Source: Actinomycetota bacterium (GTDB lineage Bacteria; Actinomycetota; Acidimicrobiia; Acidimicrobiales; Ilumatobacteraceae). Taken from it: a stretch of 64,000 nucleotides of DNA. Below the pieces are notes generated by a model that saw nothing but the letters and a program-made list of their open reading frames with translations, ran no database searches and was not told the DNA's origin. Position numbers and translations under genes: made by a program. Positions 52,768 through 62,028 of this stretch are shown here, in pieces. Positions within the stretch are counted from its first letter, which is position 1. Every line of letters starts with the position of its first letter. The stretch spans positions 62,001 to 126,000 of the forward strand of contig VFZC01000001.1 of NCBI GenBank assembly GCA_016871355.1. Reading direction: 5' to 3'.

Positions 52768-53916
52768 TCAGCGGAGTGTGACTGGTTCGCCACCCCACCG
52801 CTCGAGGGTCGCGAGAGCCTCGGCGAGCGTTGCCACCGTCGCAATTTCCACCGATGTACCGACCGCACGACGCGCCGCTTCCACATCGGCTGGGTCCTGG
52901 CCGGCCGGAACGATGAAGTAGCGCGCGCCCGAGCGCTTCACCGCGATGGCCTTCTGAACGAGCGCGCCGATCGGACCAACTGAGCCGTCCTCGGCGATCG
53001 TGCCGGTGAGGGCCACTCCCCCGGGTGGTGACAGTTCGCCGGGCGACAACTCGTCGATGAGTGCCACCGTGAACGCCAACCCAGCCGACGGTCCGCCGAT
53101 CTCGTCGGTGTCGATACCGATCTCGAACGGCAACTTCACCGTGCGCGTGTCGCGAGCGTTGAAACCGATGATCGTGCGCTTCGGATCATCAGGGCTGGCC
53201 ATCAGTTCGACCTTCACCGTGCGCACTTCGTCGGCCGGAGCATCGAACGGACGCACCACGAGACGAATCACATCACCGGGCTCGGCGTCGGCCAAAGCCT
53301 TCGACAGATCGGTCACCACGTCGATGTCGATCGAATCATCGACTGACCCAGTGTCGTTGACCGAGAGATCGACCTTGACGATCGTGTCACCCACCGACAG
53401 CACACGGCAGGCGCGAAGTTCGGGGGCATCGTCCGGACACAGCGCGGGGTCGAATCCACCAACCTGGGCCGGACCCATGTCGAACGACGCATCGAGTCCG
53501 AGATAGTCGAGTGCGACGAACGATGCGATCTCCTTGGCCGTCGACATCGCACCGAGTTGGATCGTGCGATTGGCATCGGGATCGCAATCACCGAATCGCT
53601 GCTCGCACGTCTGCACGTCGACGTACGGGTCGATCCAACCCATGAACGATTGGAGCGGAGCCAACTCGCTACCGAGAGCCGTGACGAACCGAACGCTGCG
53701 ATCGGGCTCGAACACGCCCACGCCATCGGACGCGCCCTCGATGGAGAGTCGAGGAGCCACCAACTTGGCCCGACCGGGCGCGGTTTCGAAGCGCTGCATC
53801 GGCCACACCATGGCCCCGATCACCACGATCATCACGAGAAAGGCCAAGGTGGCGAAGGGAACGCCCCACACCGGACGAGCAGTCCCGGCTACTTTGTCGT
53901 TTCGAGTGTCACTCAC
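52768..53916 (-). CDS. membrane-anchored PDZ/Lon-like serine protease
   Basis: 382 aa, YlbL/PDZ-S16 type. One N-terminal transmembrane helix (PFATLAFLVMIVVIGAMVWP), a PDZ-like middle, and a C-terminal Lon-type domain with the catalytic Ser in IGGPSAGLAFTVALI and Lys in GALVQKAIAVKRSG, plus GGVALTGTIAEDGSVGPIG. Acts outside the membrane in actinobacteria. GTG 53916 is used; this start overlaps that of the divergent gene. Confidence 0.9.
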   Translation of the reverse strand: MSDTRNDKVAGTARPVWGVPFATLAFLVMIVVIGAMVWPMQRFETAPGRAKLVAPRLSIEGASDGVGVFEPDRSVRFVTALGSELAPLQSFMGWIDPYVDVQTCEQRFGDCDPDANRTIQLGAMSTAKEIASFVALDYLGLDASFDMGPAQVGGFDPALCPDDAPELRACRVLSVGDTIVKVDLSVNDTGSVDDSIDIDVVTDLSKALADAEPGDVIRLVVRPFDAPADEVRTVKVELMASPDDPKRTIIGFNARDTRTVKLPFEIGIDTDEIGGPSAGLAFTVALIDELSPGELSPPGGVALTGTIAEDGSVGPIGALVQKAIAVKRSGARYFIVPAGQDPADVEAARRAVGTSVEIATVATLAEALATLERWGGEPVTLR

Positions 53917-54211
53917 TGATCTCACCGTTCGTGTCGCCGCGATTGCTGCCTTCGCCTTGCTGGCGCTGATCGCGATCGGCTGGAGACAGCCTGCCAGACA
54001 ACGTGCGCGGAGCCACCGCACCGAAGCGACGACACACTCTGCCGAACACTCTGCCGACGAGCCCGTGGCCAGCCTGGGTGACAGTGTGAAACAACGAGTG
54101 CTACGAGTCACCGCGCTCGGAGGCATCGCTCTCGTCGCGAGCGCCGTGGTAGCCACCATCGTGTCGGTTGCCTTGGCCTGGCTCGTCACCAACATCATCG
54201 ATCGGCTCTGA
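53906..54211 (+). CDS. small two-helix membrane protein
   Basis: 101 aa with two transmembrane helices (VAAIAAFALLALIAIGW; GIALVASAVVATIVSVALAW) around a hydrophilic, Arg/His/Glu loop. Start GTG 53906 lies head-to-head with, and overlaps by 11 bp, the start of the protease gene; no other good start exists. Unknown function. The HEAT gene follows 3 bp later. Confidence 0.6.
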   Translation: MSLTDLTVRVAAIAAFALLALIAIGWRQPARQRARSHRTEATTHSAEHSADEPVASLGDSVKQRVLRVTALGGIALVASAVVATIVSVALAWLVTNIIDRL

Positions 54212-54214
54212 CCC

Positions 54215-54808
54215 GTGACCGACATCGAACACCTCGAACGACGACGTGCGGTCGTGATCGCCGGCCACACCGGTGATGTCGCGGTCGTTCATGCGGGTCT
54301 CGACGATTCCGATGCCGGTGTGCGTGAGGCTGCTCTCGGAGCCATGGCTCGACTCGGTGCGTTCGACGCAGAGATGGCACAGCGCTTCGCGACCGATTCC
54401 GAACCGCGCGTGCGACGGCGGGTGGCCGAATTGTCGGCCACGCTCGTCGACGTCGATCTGTTGCCCTTGCTCTCCGATCACGACTCGTCGGTGGTGGAGA
54501 CCGCCGCCTGGGCTTGTGGTGAACAGGTGGAGATTGCCGATGCGACCCTGCAGCGCGTCATCGAATTGGCCACCACACACGACGACGTCCTGGTGCGCGA
54601 AGCGGCCGTGGCCGCGCTCGGTGCCATCGGCGATGAACGCGGTCTGCCGGCGATTCTTCACGGCTGTTCGGACAAACCCGCCATTCGACGACGTGCGGTG
54701 TTGGCACTCGCCCCCTTCGACGGCCCCGAAGTGGACGCGGCATTGAAGACGGCTCTCGAGGATCGCGACTGGCAGGTTCGACAGGCCGCCGAAGACCTGC
54801 TCGGCTGA
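54215..54808 (+). CDS. HEAT-repeat protein
   Basis: 197 aa of paired helices, e.g. DDSDAGVREAALGAMARLGA, DSEPRVRRRVAELSATLVDV, VREAAVAALGAIGDERGLPA and DRDWQVRQAAEDLLG: five or six HEAT units, a protein-interaction scaffold. GTG start. Co-transcribed with the two-helix protein; convergent with the GDT1 gene with no gap. Confidence 0.88.
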   Translation: MTDIEHLERRRAVVIAGHTGDVAVVHAGLDDSDAGVREAALGAMARLGAFDAEMAQRFATDSEPRVRRRVAELSATLVDVDLLPLLSDHDSSVVETAAWACGEQVEIADATLQRVIELATTHDDVLVREAAVAALGAIGDERGLPAILHGCSDKPAIRRRAVLALAPFDGPEVDAALKTALEDRDWQVRQAAEDLLG

Positions 54809-55375
54809 TCAGAGACCTTCGACGATCAGCAGCACGCCGAACACGACGAACGACAACGTCGCGCCGATTCGGATGGTTCGTTCGGGGAGGCGCGCGCCCA
54901 ACTGCTGGCCCACCACGATCGCCAGTGCATCGGCTGCCACCATGCCGAATGTCGATCCCACCCACGTGCCCCACGCGCTTTCCTTCGTGGCCAAGGTGAT
55001 GGTGGCCAACATCGTCTTGTCGCCCAATTCGGCGAGGAAAAAGGCGACACTGGCCGCGACCACCGCGTGACGGGTGGACCGCTCGGCCGCTTTCGCGTCG
55101 TCTTCGTCGAGTGAATCTCCGCGCCACGTCCAGGCCGCGAACAACAAGAAGGCGAAGCCGGCGACCACGGCAATGGTGTCGGTGGAAAGTTGCGCCCCCA
55201 CCACCGCACCGATACCCACGCTGATGGCATGGGTGACAGCGGTGGCAATGGTGATGCCCACCAGCACCGGCCAGGCGCGGTAGCGAGCCGCGAAAGCCAA
55301 CGCCATGAGATGGCTCTTGTCGCCGAGTTCGGCCACGAAGATGACACCGAAACTGAGGAAGAGCGCGGACAACAT
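54809..55375 (-). CDS. TMEM165/GDT1-family cation transporter
   Basis: 188 aa, six helices. Both signature motifs are visible: FVAELGDKSHLMALAFAARY and FFLAELGDKTMLATITLATK (E-x-G-D-K/R). Family members export Mn2+ or exchange Ca2+/Mn2+ for protons, so a manganese exporter is likely. Divergent from the carotenoid oxygenase gene, with 29 bp between the starts. Confidence 0.93.
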   Translation of the reverse strand: MLSALFLSFGVIFVAELGDKSHLMALAFAARYRAWPVLVGITIATAVTHAISVGIGAVVGAQLSTDTIAVVAGFAFLLFAAWTWRGDSLDEDDAKAAERSTRHAVVAASVAFFLAELGDKTMLATITLATKESAWGTWVGSTFGMVAADALAIVVGQQLGARLPERTIRIGATLSFVVFGVLLIVEGL

Positions 55376-55404
55376 GAGAGCGTTCCGACAGTACAGTCGG
55401 CCTG

Positions 55405-56874
55405 GTGGGGACCCAGTTATTCGCTCGGCACGTGAGCACGCTGCCCGTCGACGACGATCATCCGTATCGCACCGGAGCGTGGCGTCCGCAGACCACTGAA
55501 TACACAGCCACCGAACTACCGGTGGTCGGAACGATCCCAGACGATCTCAACGGTGTGTATCTGCGCAACACCGAGAATCCGCTGCATCCGAACGTCGAGC
55601 GATACCACCCGTTCGACGGTGACGGGATGATCCACATGATGTCGTTCGCCAACGGAGTGACCGAATACCGCAATCGGTTCGTGCGCACGGTCGGTCTCGA
55701 TGTCGAACGTGAAGCCGGCGGAGTTCAGTGGGCTGGCTTGGCCGAATCTCCGAAGAAGTCACCGCGTACCGACGGCTGGGGTGCACGCACCCGCATGAAG
55801 GACGCGTCGAGCACCGATGTGGTCGTGCACGCGGGTGTCGCGTATTCGAGCTTCTACCAATGCGGCGATCTCTACCAGCTCGATCCGCGAACGCTCGACG
55901 ATCGCGGTCGCGCGACATGGAACGGAAACTTCCCATCGTGTGGAGTCTCGGCGCACACCAAGGTCGACGAACTCGCCAACGAGATGTTGTTCTTCAACTA
56001 CCAGACCACCGCGCCGTTCATGCACTACGGCGTGGTCGACGCCAATCACGAACTCGTGCACTACGTGCCGATTCCTCTGGCTGGTGCTCGGCTCCCACAC
56101 GACATGGCGTTCACCGAGAACTTCGCGATCCTCAACGACTGTCCGTTGTTCTGGGACGCCGATCTCGTCGCCAAAGGTGTCTATGCCACCAAGTGGCATC
56201 CCGAGATGCCCACCCGATTCGCGGTGATTCCTCGTCGTGGACAGTCGAGCGACATCAGGTGGTTCGAGGCCGACCCCACCTACGTATTGCATTGGATCAA
56301 CGCCTTCGAGACACACGATCACGAGGGCCACTGGGTCGTGCTCGACGGCTTCTTCCAACACTCACCTTCGCCGTACATCCCACCCGACGCCGACATCAAC
56401 ACCCGACTCTTCCGATTCCTCGATCTGTACGCGATGGATTCACGTCCCTACCGCTGGCGCTTCAATCTCACGACGGGTGAAACCCGCGAGGGCCCATTGA
56501 GCGACGAAGTCACCGAGTTCGGGATGATCAACGGTCGCCACGGTGGTCGCCCGTATCGCTACTACTACTCGGTCGTTCCCACACCTGGCCGTTTCGAATT
56601 CGACGGCATCACGCGCAACGATCTGCATACTGGCGAGAAGGAGTCGTACATGTTCGGGCCGGGGGTCTTCGGCAGCGAAACGGTGATGGCTCCGCGCGAT
56701 GGCTCCACGTCGGAAGACGACGGTTACCTGGTGACGTTCACGATCGATGTGAACAACGATGTGTCAGAGTGTTTGGTCTTCGACGCTCAGGGAGTGGCCG
56801 ACGGGCCGTTGTGCCGCATTCGACTGCCCGAGCGGATCAGCAGCGGCACCCACGCCTACTGGGCGCCGGCCTGA
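55405..56874 (+). CDS. carotenoid oxygenase (RPE65/CCO family)
   Basis: 489-aa Fe(II) enzyme that cleaves carotenoid or apocarotenoid double bonds. Four iron His are found in the expected places: FPSCGVSAHTKVDELANEML, RLPHDMAFTENFAILND, YVLHWINAFETHDHEGHW and ISSGTHAYWAP at the C-terminus. PIPDDLNGVYLRNTENPLHP-type opening is present as TIPDDLNGVYLRNTEN. GTG start, with TACAGT 7 nt upstream. The substrate is undecided; no carotenoid biosynthesis genes adjoin. Confidence 0.94.
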   Translation: MGTQLFARHVSTLPVDDDHPYRTGAWRPQTTEYTATELPVVGTIPDDLNGVYLRNTENPLHPNVERYHPFDGDGMIHMMSFANGVTEYRNRFVRTVGLDVEREAGGVQWAGLAESPKKSPRTDGWGARTRMKDASSTDVVVHAGVAYSSFYQCGDLYQLDPRTLDDRGRATWNGNFPSCGVSAHTKVDELANEMLFFNYQTTAPFMHYGVVDANHELVHYVPIPLAGARLPHDMAFTENFAILNDCPLFWDADLVAKGVYATKWHPEMPTRFAVIPRRGQSSDIRWFEADPTYVLHWINAFETHDHEGHWVVLDGFFQHSPSPYIPPDADINTRLFRFLDLYAMDSRPYRWRFNLTTGETREGPLSDEVTEFGMINGRHGGRPYRYYYSVVPTPGRFEFDGITRNDLHTGEKESYMFGPGVFGSETVMAPRDGSTSEDDGYLVTFTIDVNNDVSECLVFDAQGVADGPLCRIRLPERISSGTHAYWAPA

Positions 56875-56896
56875 CGAGTCGTGCCACACTGACGTC

Positions 56897-57541
56897 ATGA
56901 GTGACTTCCTCTTGCCGACCCCTCAGGTCGTCGCGGCATACGAAGGTGTGCGGACGCGAGTGATCGAGTTGCTGCGTTCGACTCCGGATCCCGACGGCGA
57001 TCGCGTGGTGCCGCACTGTCCGTCGTGGACGGTGCGCGAACTCGCGGCGCACCTGGTCGGCCTTCCCGAAGACATCCTCGCCGGGCGCATGGAAGGTGTC
57101 ACGACCGACGCCTGGACCCAAGCCCAAGTCGAACGCCACCGCGGCGAGACGCTCGCCCAGTTGGCCGACGCGTTCGAGGCATCGATCGAGCCGTTCGCCG
57201 CGATCCTGCCGCACGTTCCGGTGCCGGTGAATTCGCAGATGGTGATGGACGCGGTCACGCACGAACACGACCTGCGCTTGGCCCTGGGTCGAATCGGAGC
57301 TCGGGACTCCGATGCGGTGGCCGTGGCCGTCGGGTGGTTGCTCGACATGGCCGAGAACCGTTCGAGCGGACTCGGCCATGAGTTGCGGTCGTCGGGGTTG
57401 CCGTCGTTCGATCTGCTGCGCGTGATGAGCGGCCGGCGCGCTCCCTTACAGGTCGCAGCGCTCGGTCTCGACGCCGAGTCGCTGGTCGCATTACTCGCCG
57501 GCACGCCACTGAAACCGCCGGCCCAGCCGATCGAGGAGTGA
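56897..57541 (+). CDS. mycothiol-dependent maleylpyruvate isomerase-type (DinB/MDMPI) protein
   Basis: 214 aa with the MDMPI N-terminal four-helix domain: VVPHCPSWTVRELAAHLVGL has the first metal His, and DAVTHEHDLRLALG the later His pair, giving the three-His metal site. The family opens rings or transfers mycothiol in actinobacteria, in catabolism or detoxification. ATG 56897, 22 bp after the oxygenase stop. Substrate unknown. Confidence 0.85.
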   Translation: MSDFLLPTPQVVAAYEGVRTRVIELLRSTPDPDGDRVVPHCPSWTVRELAAHLVGLPEDILAGRMEGVTTDAWTQAQVERHRGETLAQLADAFEASIEPFAAILPHVPVPVNSQMVMDAVTHEHDLRLALGRIGARDSDAVAVAVGWLLDMAENRSSGLGHELRSSGLPSFDLLRVMSGRRAPLQVAALGLDAESLVALLAGTPLKPPAQPIEE

Positions 57542-57559
57542 ACCCGCGAGGTTGTCGAT

Positions 57560-57578
57560 TTAGTCAATAATTGACTAA
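57560..57578. promoter_or_regulatory. 19-bp perfect palindrome at the mod promoter
   Basis: TTAGTCAATAATTGACTAA: two 9-bp arms around a central A, 9 bp before the modA ATG, so over the promoter or first transcribed bases. The only AT-rich stretch around. It is not the known ModE box; the PadR gene ending the operon is the obvious binding candidate. Confidence 0.8.
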
Positions 57579-57587
57579 TCTGCACCG

Positions 57588-58328
57588 ATGCGTGTTCGCG
57601 CCGGGATCATCGTCGCGGTCCTGATGGCGTTCGGGGTCGCCTGCGGCAGCAACGACGCCGAACGTTCACGCCTCGATGTGATGGCGGCCAGTTCTCTCGC
57701 CACCGCCTTCGAAATCCTCGAATCCGAATTCGAAGCAGCCAATCCCGACATCGACGTTCGGGTCACGTCTGGTTCGTCCAGTAACTTGGCGTTGCAGATC
57801 GAGAACGGCGCACCGGCTGACGTGTTCGCGTCAGCTGACGAATCGACCATGACAAAGGTCGCCGGCTTCCTCGTTCCCGATTACAGAGTGTTCGCAACCA
57901 ACGAACTGCAAATCATGGTCGCCCCCGGAAATCCGAAGAACATTCGATCACTGGCCGATCTCCAGGCCGACGATCTCATCGTCATCACCGCGCAGGAAGG
58001 GGTTCCGATTCGTGGTTACACCGATGAGGTGTTGACACGGGCCGGAGTCGTCGCGAACTTCCGCTCGTTCGAAGCCAACGTGGGAGGCATCGTCACCAAG
58101 ATCACGAACGGTGCCGCCGACGCTGGCATCGTCTACCGCACCGATGTGATCGCTACTGGTTCGCGGGCATCGGGAGTCGACATTCCCGCCGAGCAGAACG
58201 TCGTTGCGCGTCACCCGATCGCCGTGCTCACGAGTTCGACTCGTCGTGACGACGCCGCGGCATTCGTTGCCTTCCTCCAGGGCCTCGGACGCGACACCCT
58301 TCGCGAGCTCGGATTCGGCACCCCGTGA
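57588..58328 (+). CDS. modA: molybdate ABC transporter binding lipoprotein
   Basis: 246 aa. Signal with lipobox FGVACGS near residue 19. The ModA core is clear: DVMAASSLATAFEILESEFE, VTSGSSSNLALQIENGAPAD, VFASADESTMTKV and AGIVYRTDVIATG. Binds molybdate or tungstate outside the membrane. It opens a four-gene operon modA-modB-modC-padR in which each junction overlaps by 4 bp. Such uptake would feed the molybdenum cofactor; a mog gene lies in the island. Confidence 0.95.
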   Translation: MRVRAGIIVAVLMAFGVACGSNDAERSRLDVMAASSLATAFEILESEFEAANPDIDVRVTSGSSSNLALQIENGAPADVFASADESTMTKVAGFLVPDYRVFATNELQIMVAPGNPKNIRSLADLQADDLIVITAQEGVPIRGYTDEVLTRAGVVANFRSFEANVGGIVTKITNGAADAGIVYRTDVIATGSRASGVDIPAEQNVVARHPIAVLTSSTRRDDAAAFVAFLQGLGRDTLRELGFGTP

Positions 58329-59149
58329 AGACGTCACGGTCGACTCGACGCGTCGACGACGGCGCCCCCTGGCCGGTCATCGTTGTCGCAACGCTCACCA
58401 TCGTCTTCTTCGCCCTCCCCTTCATCGGGCTGTTGGGACGCACTCCATGGTCCGACCTGTTCGACGTGCTCGGCGAGAGTCGCGTTCGAACCGCGCTGTG
58501 GTTGTCGATTCGCACGTCGGTCACGTCGGCCAGCGCATCGTTGTTGTTCGGCGTTCCCTTGGCCTGGGTTCTCGCCCGCGGTCGATTCCCCGGACGCAGT
58601 GCCGTGCGCGCGCTGTGCACGATGTCGATGGTTCTTCCGCCCGTCGTGGGCGGCGTGGCGCTCTTCTTCTCGTTCGGCCGTCAAGGAGTCTTCGGACGAT
58701 TTCTCGACGACTGGTTCTCGTTTCAGTTCACGTTCAGCGTGTGGGGCGTGATCCTCGCGCAAACCTTCGTCGCCATGCCCTACCTCGTCCTCACGGTCGA
58801 GGCCGCCATTCGACAAGCCGACGCTCGCTACGAGGACGCCGCACGCTCACTCGGGGGCTCGCGGTGGTACGTGTTCCGACGAATCACCGTTCCGGCCATT
58901 CGACCCGCGCTCGTCGCCGGTGTCGTCTTGGCCTGGGCTCGCGCGCTCGGCGAGTTCGGCGCGACCATCACGTTCGCCGGCAACTTCCCGGGCACCACCC
59001 AAACCATGTCGATCGCCACCTACCTGGCTCTCGACACCGACGCGCGCGAGGCCTTGGTTCTCAGCGTCGTCATGATCGCCACCTCGTTCGCGGTGCTGTT
59101 CGGGCTCCGTGACCGTTGGATGGGCGCAGCAACAGGAACGACGCGATGA
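58325..59149 (+). CDS. modB: molybdate ABC transporter permease
   Basis: 274 aa, five or six helices. LWLSIRTSVTSASASLLFGV and the EAA loop in EDAARSLGGSRWYVFRRITV are typical, followed by RALGEFGATITFAGNFPGTT, the ModB signature. GTG start overlapping modA; stop overlapped by modC. Confidence 0.95.
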   Translation: MKTSRSTRRVDDGAPWPVIVVATLTIVFFALPFIGLLGRTPWSDLFDVLGESRVRTALWLSIRTSVTSASASLLFGVPLAWVLARGRFPGRSAVRALCTMSMVLPPVVGGVALFFSFGRQGVFGRFLDDWFSFQFTFSVWGVILAQTFVAMPYLVLTVEAAIRQADARYEDAARSLGGSRWYVFRRITVPAIRPALVAGVVLAWARALGEFGATITFAGNFPGTTQTMSIATYLALDTDAREALVLSVVMIATSFAVLFGLRDRWMGAATGTTR

Positions 59150-59868
59150 CCATCGACGCCCGCTTCTCGATCGTGCGCGCCAACTTCACTCTCGCTGTCG
59201 ACGTGCACGTCGCACCGGGAGAAACACTTGCTGTCCTCGGTCCGAACGGTGCCGGCAAGACAACGCTTCTGCGGGCACTCGCTGGTCTGGCTCCCATCAC
59301 CAGTGGGTCGATCGGTCTCGACGGCACCGTGCTCGACGATCCCGATCGTTCCGTGTTCGTTCCGGCCGAGAAGCGACCAGTGGGATTCGTGTTCCAGGAC
59401 TACCTGTTGTTCCCCAACATGACCGTTATCGAGAACGTCGCGTTCGGTCTGCGTGCTCGCGGCACTGATAGCGATACAGCACGCGCTCGTGCGAATGAAC
59501 TTCTCGAATGGGTGGGTCTGAGTGAGCACGCCGAGAAGAAACCCGGTCAGATCAGCGGTGGGCAGGCTCAACGAGTGGCATTGGCGCGGGCCATGGCGGT
59601 GTCACCACGATTGCTGTTACTCGACGAGCCACTGGCTGCGCTCGACGTGACCACTCGCCGCTCGGTGCGCTCCGATCTGTCACGGCTCCTCGGCGCCGTC
59701 GACAGTGCTCGCATCCTCGTCACCCACGATCCTCGTGATGCGCGCGTTCTCTCCGATCGGATGATCATCATCGAGAACGGTCGCATCGTGCAGAGCGGAA
59801 CGTTCGACACCATCGCGGCCGATCCCGCGACGCCGTACGTACACGAGTTGCTCGGAGACTTGTCGTGA
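59146..59868 (+). CDS. modC: molybdate ABC transporter ATPase
   Basis: 240 aa: Walker A GPNGAGKTTLLRALAGL, Q-loop FVFQDYLLFPNMTVIENVAF, signature QISGGQAQRVALARAMAVSP and Walker B LLLLDEPLAALD. The C-terminal MOP (molybdate-sensing) domain of longer ModC proteins is absent, so regulation by trans-inhibition is unlikely. ATG 59146, not the track start 59116, because it overlaps the modB stop (ATGA). Confidence 0.95.
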   Translation: MTIDARFSIVRANFTLAVDVHVAPGETLAVLGPNGAGKTTLLRALAGLAPITSGSIGLDGTVLDDPDRSVFVPAEKRPVGFVFQDYLLFPNMTVIENVAFGLRARGTDSDTARARANELLEWVGLSEHAEKKPGQISGGQAQRVALARAMAVSPRLLLLDEPLAALDVTTRRSVRSDLSRLLGAVDSARILVTHDPRDARVLSDRMIIIENGRIVQSGTFDTIAADPATPYVHELLGDLS

Positions 59869-60383
59869 GCCGAGCGTCGCGTAGCGCGAGCGAACTCCTG
59901 CTCGGCGAGTGGGCCTGTCTCGGAGTCATCGCCGAGAAACCGAGCCACGGTTTCGCGGTGGCTACTCGGTTGGCCTCCTCCGGAGACCTGGGCCGCATCT
60001 GGTCGTTGTCGCGACCACTCACCTACCGCGCGATCGATCAACTGATTGGACGCGGATACATCGAGACCCGCGGTGAAGAGCCCGGGATCGCCGGCGGCCA
60101 ACGCACGGTGTTGCGCATCACTCGTTCGGGGCGGGCCGCACTGAACGCCTGGCTCACCCTGCCGGTTCCGCATCTACGCGATCTCCGCAGCGAGTTGCTG
60201 CTCAAACTCGAGATCGGCCGTCAGGTGGGCGTTCAGCAGACCGCGATGCTGAAAGAGCAGCGGCGAATCGTCGACGGCATCATCCGAGGTCTCGAAAAGA
60301 CCATCGACGATGACGACATCGTCACTGCCTGGCGCGTCGAATCAGCCGAAGCGGCGCGTCGGTTCCTCGACCGCCTCGGCTGA
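59865..60383 (+). CDS. PadR-family regulator at the end of the mod operon
   Basis: 172 aa. An N-terminal winged helix (GEWACLGVIAEKPSHGFAVA; SLSRPLTYRAIDQLIGRGYI; GGQRTVLRITRSGRAALNAW) and a C-terminal helical dimer part (RSELLLKLEIGRQVGVQQTA; IVDGIIRGLEKTID) are the PadR Vinculin-like layout. GTG start, overlapping modC (GTGA). It probably controls the mod operon through the palindrome before modA; ModE is absent. Convergent with prfC, 2 bp apart. Confidence 0.85.
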   Translation: MSRASRSASELLLGEWACLGVIAEKPSHGFAVATRLASSGDLGRIWSLSRPLTYRAIDQLIGRGYIETRGEEPGIAGGQRTVLRITRSGRAALNAWLTLPVPHLRDLRSELLLKLEIGRQVGVQQTAMLKEQRRIVDGIIRGLEKTIDDDDIVTAWRVESAEAARRFLDRLG

Positions 60384-60385
60384 CG

Positions 60386-61975
60386 TCAGTTCTCGACGCC
60401 TGCCAAAATGGGTCTGAGCGTGAGTTCGGGCTCGTCGCTCATGAGACGCTGCAAGCGATAGCGATTCTCGAACAGTGCGACGAGTTCACCGTCACCCCGC
60501 TTGAGGATTCGAATGCCGCCGATGCGGCGCAAACGCTCCACCGACTCTTCGTCGGTGAGGCGAATGGCTTGGTAACCCGCCGGCTCGATGCGACTCGGTG
60601 CCTTGAACTCGTGTTCGAGGCGATGCGCGAACACTTCGAACTGCAATTGCCCCACCGCCGCCAGGACGGGATCGGCGTCACCCATGTCGGGATCGCGCAA
60701 CACCTGGACCACACCCTCTTCGTCGAGTTGGGACAAACCCTTGCGGAACTGCTTGTACTTGCCGGTGTCGATCGGACGTGCGGTAGCGAACACCTCGGGC
60801 TCGAAGCGTGGAACACCGGGGAACTCGACTCGGGGTCCGGCGTACAGCGTGTCGCCGATCTGCAAACCGGCGGCGTTGATGAGTCCGATGATGTCGCCCG
60901 GATAGGCCCGCTCGATCGTCTCGCGTTCGGCGCCGAATGCCGTGGTGGCGTACTTGGTCCCCACCGGTTTGCCGGTGCGGGTGTTGGTGACGTCCATCGA
61001 GCGTTCGAACTCGCCCGAGCAGACCCGTGCGAACGCGAGACGGTCGCGGTGGTTCGGATCCATGTTGGCCTGCACCTTGAACACGAATGCGGCGAATGGC
61101 GCATCGATCGGTCGACCTTCACCATTCACGCCGAGGCGCGGCGATGGCGGCGGCGCGTAGTCGACCACGGCATCGAGCAGCATGCGCACGCCGAAGTTGG
61201 TGAGGGCCGAGCCCACGTAGACGGGCGTCGACTCGCCGGCGAGGAACGACAGTTCGTCGACATCGGCGCCGATCGCATCGAGAAGGCCACAACCGTCGAG
61301 GGCAACTTTCCAGGCGTCGCCTTCTTCGGCAGCGGCCTGCTCGCGACTCACGAACTCCTCTGGTGCCAACGACGCACCACGCGCCGTGCGCGTGAAGCGG
61401 ATGTATTCACCGTTGCGACGATCGATCACACCACGGAAGTCGCCCGGGATGCCGACCGGCCACGTGACCGGGGTGGGCCGCAGGCCGATCTGCTCTTCCA
61501 CCTCGTCGAGTAGCTCGAGCGGATCGCGGCCGGCTCGGTCGTACTTGTTGAAGAACGTGACGACCGGTAGGCGCCGCGTGCGACACACCTGGAACAACTT
61601 CAGTGTCTGTGACTCGATGCCCTTGGCGGTGTCGAGCACCATGATCACCGCGTCGACCGCCGCGAGTACTCGATAGGTGTCTTCGGAAAAGTCGCGGTGA
61701 CCCGGAGTGTCGAGCAGATTGAACACATGGTCGCGATACGGGAACTGCAGCACCGCCGACGAGATGGAGATGCCACGCTGACGCTCGAGCTCCATCCAGT
61801 CGGATGTGGCGCCACGACGATCGCCGCGTGCATGCACCGCACCGGCTTCTTGAATGGCGCCGGCGTACAGCAAGAACTTCTCGGTGAGCGTGGTCTTACC
61901 GGCGTCGGGGTGGCTGATAATCGCGATGGTGCGGCGCCTGGCCGCCTCGGCACGAACATCCACGACTTCCGACAC
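60386..61975 (-). CDS. prfC: peptide chain release factor 3
   Basis: 529-aa translational GTPase that recycles RF1/RF2. G1 ISHPDAGKTTLTEKFLLYAG, G2 region GDRRGATSDWMELERQRGIS, G3 DTPGHRDFSEDTYR, G4 TFFNKYDRAGRDPLELLDEV; RF3-specific C-terminal blocks GQLQFEVFAHRLEHEF and LVALFENRYRLQRL follow. GTG start. Full length. Confidence 0.96.
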   Translation of the reverse strand: MSEVVDVRAEAARRRTIAIISHPDAGKTTLTEKFLLYAGAIQEAGAVHARGDRRGATSDWMELERQRGISISSAVLQFPYRDHVFNLLDTPGHRDFSEDTYRVLAAVDAVIMVLDTAKGIESQTLKLFQVCRTRRLPVVTFFNKYDRAGRDPLELLDEVEEQIGLRPTPVTWPVGIPGDFRGVIDRRNGEYIRFTRTARGASLAPEEFVSREQAAAEEGDAWKVALDGCGLLDAIGADVDELSFLAGESTPVYVGSALTNFGVRMLLDAVVDYAPPPSPRLGVNGEGRPIDAPFAAFVFKVQANMDPNHRDRLAFARVCSGEFERSMDVTNTRTGKPVGTKYATTAFGAERETIERAYPGDIIGLINAAGLQIGDTLYAGPRVEFPGVPRFEPEVFATARPIDTGKYKQFRKGLSQLDEEGVVQVLRDPDMGDADPVLAAVGQLQFEVFAHRLEHEFKAPSRIEPAGYQAIRLTDEESVERLRRIGGIRILKRGDGELVALFENRYRLQRLMSDEPELTLRPILAGVEN

Positions 61976-62028
61976 AGTGGAGTGAATCTACCGACTGGGT
62001 TCGAGTGCTCACCGTCTACTGTCGAGAT

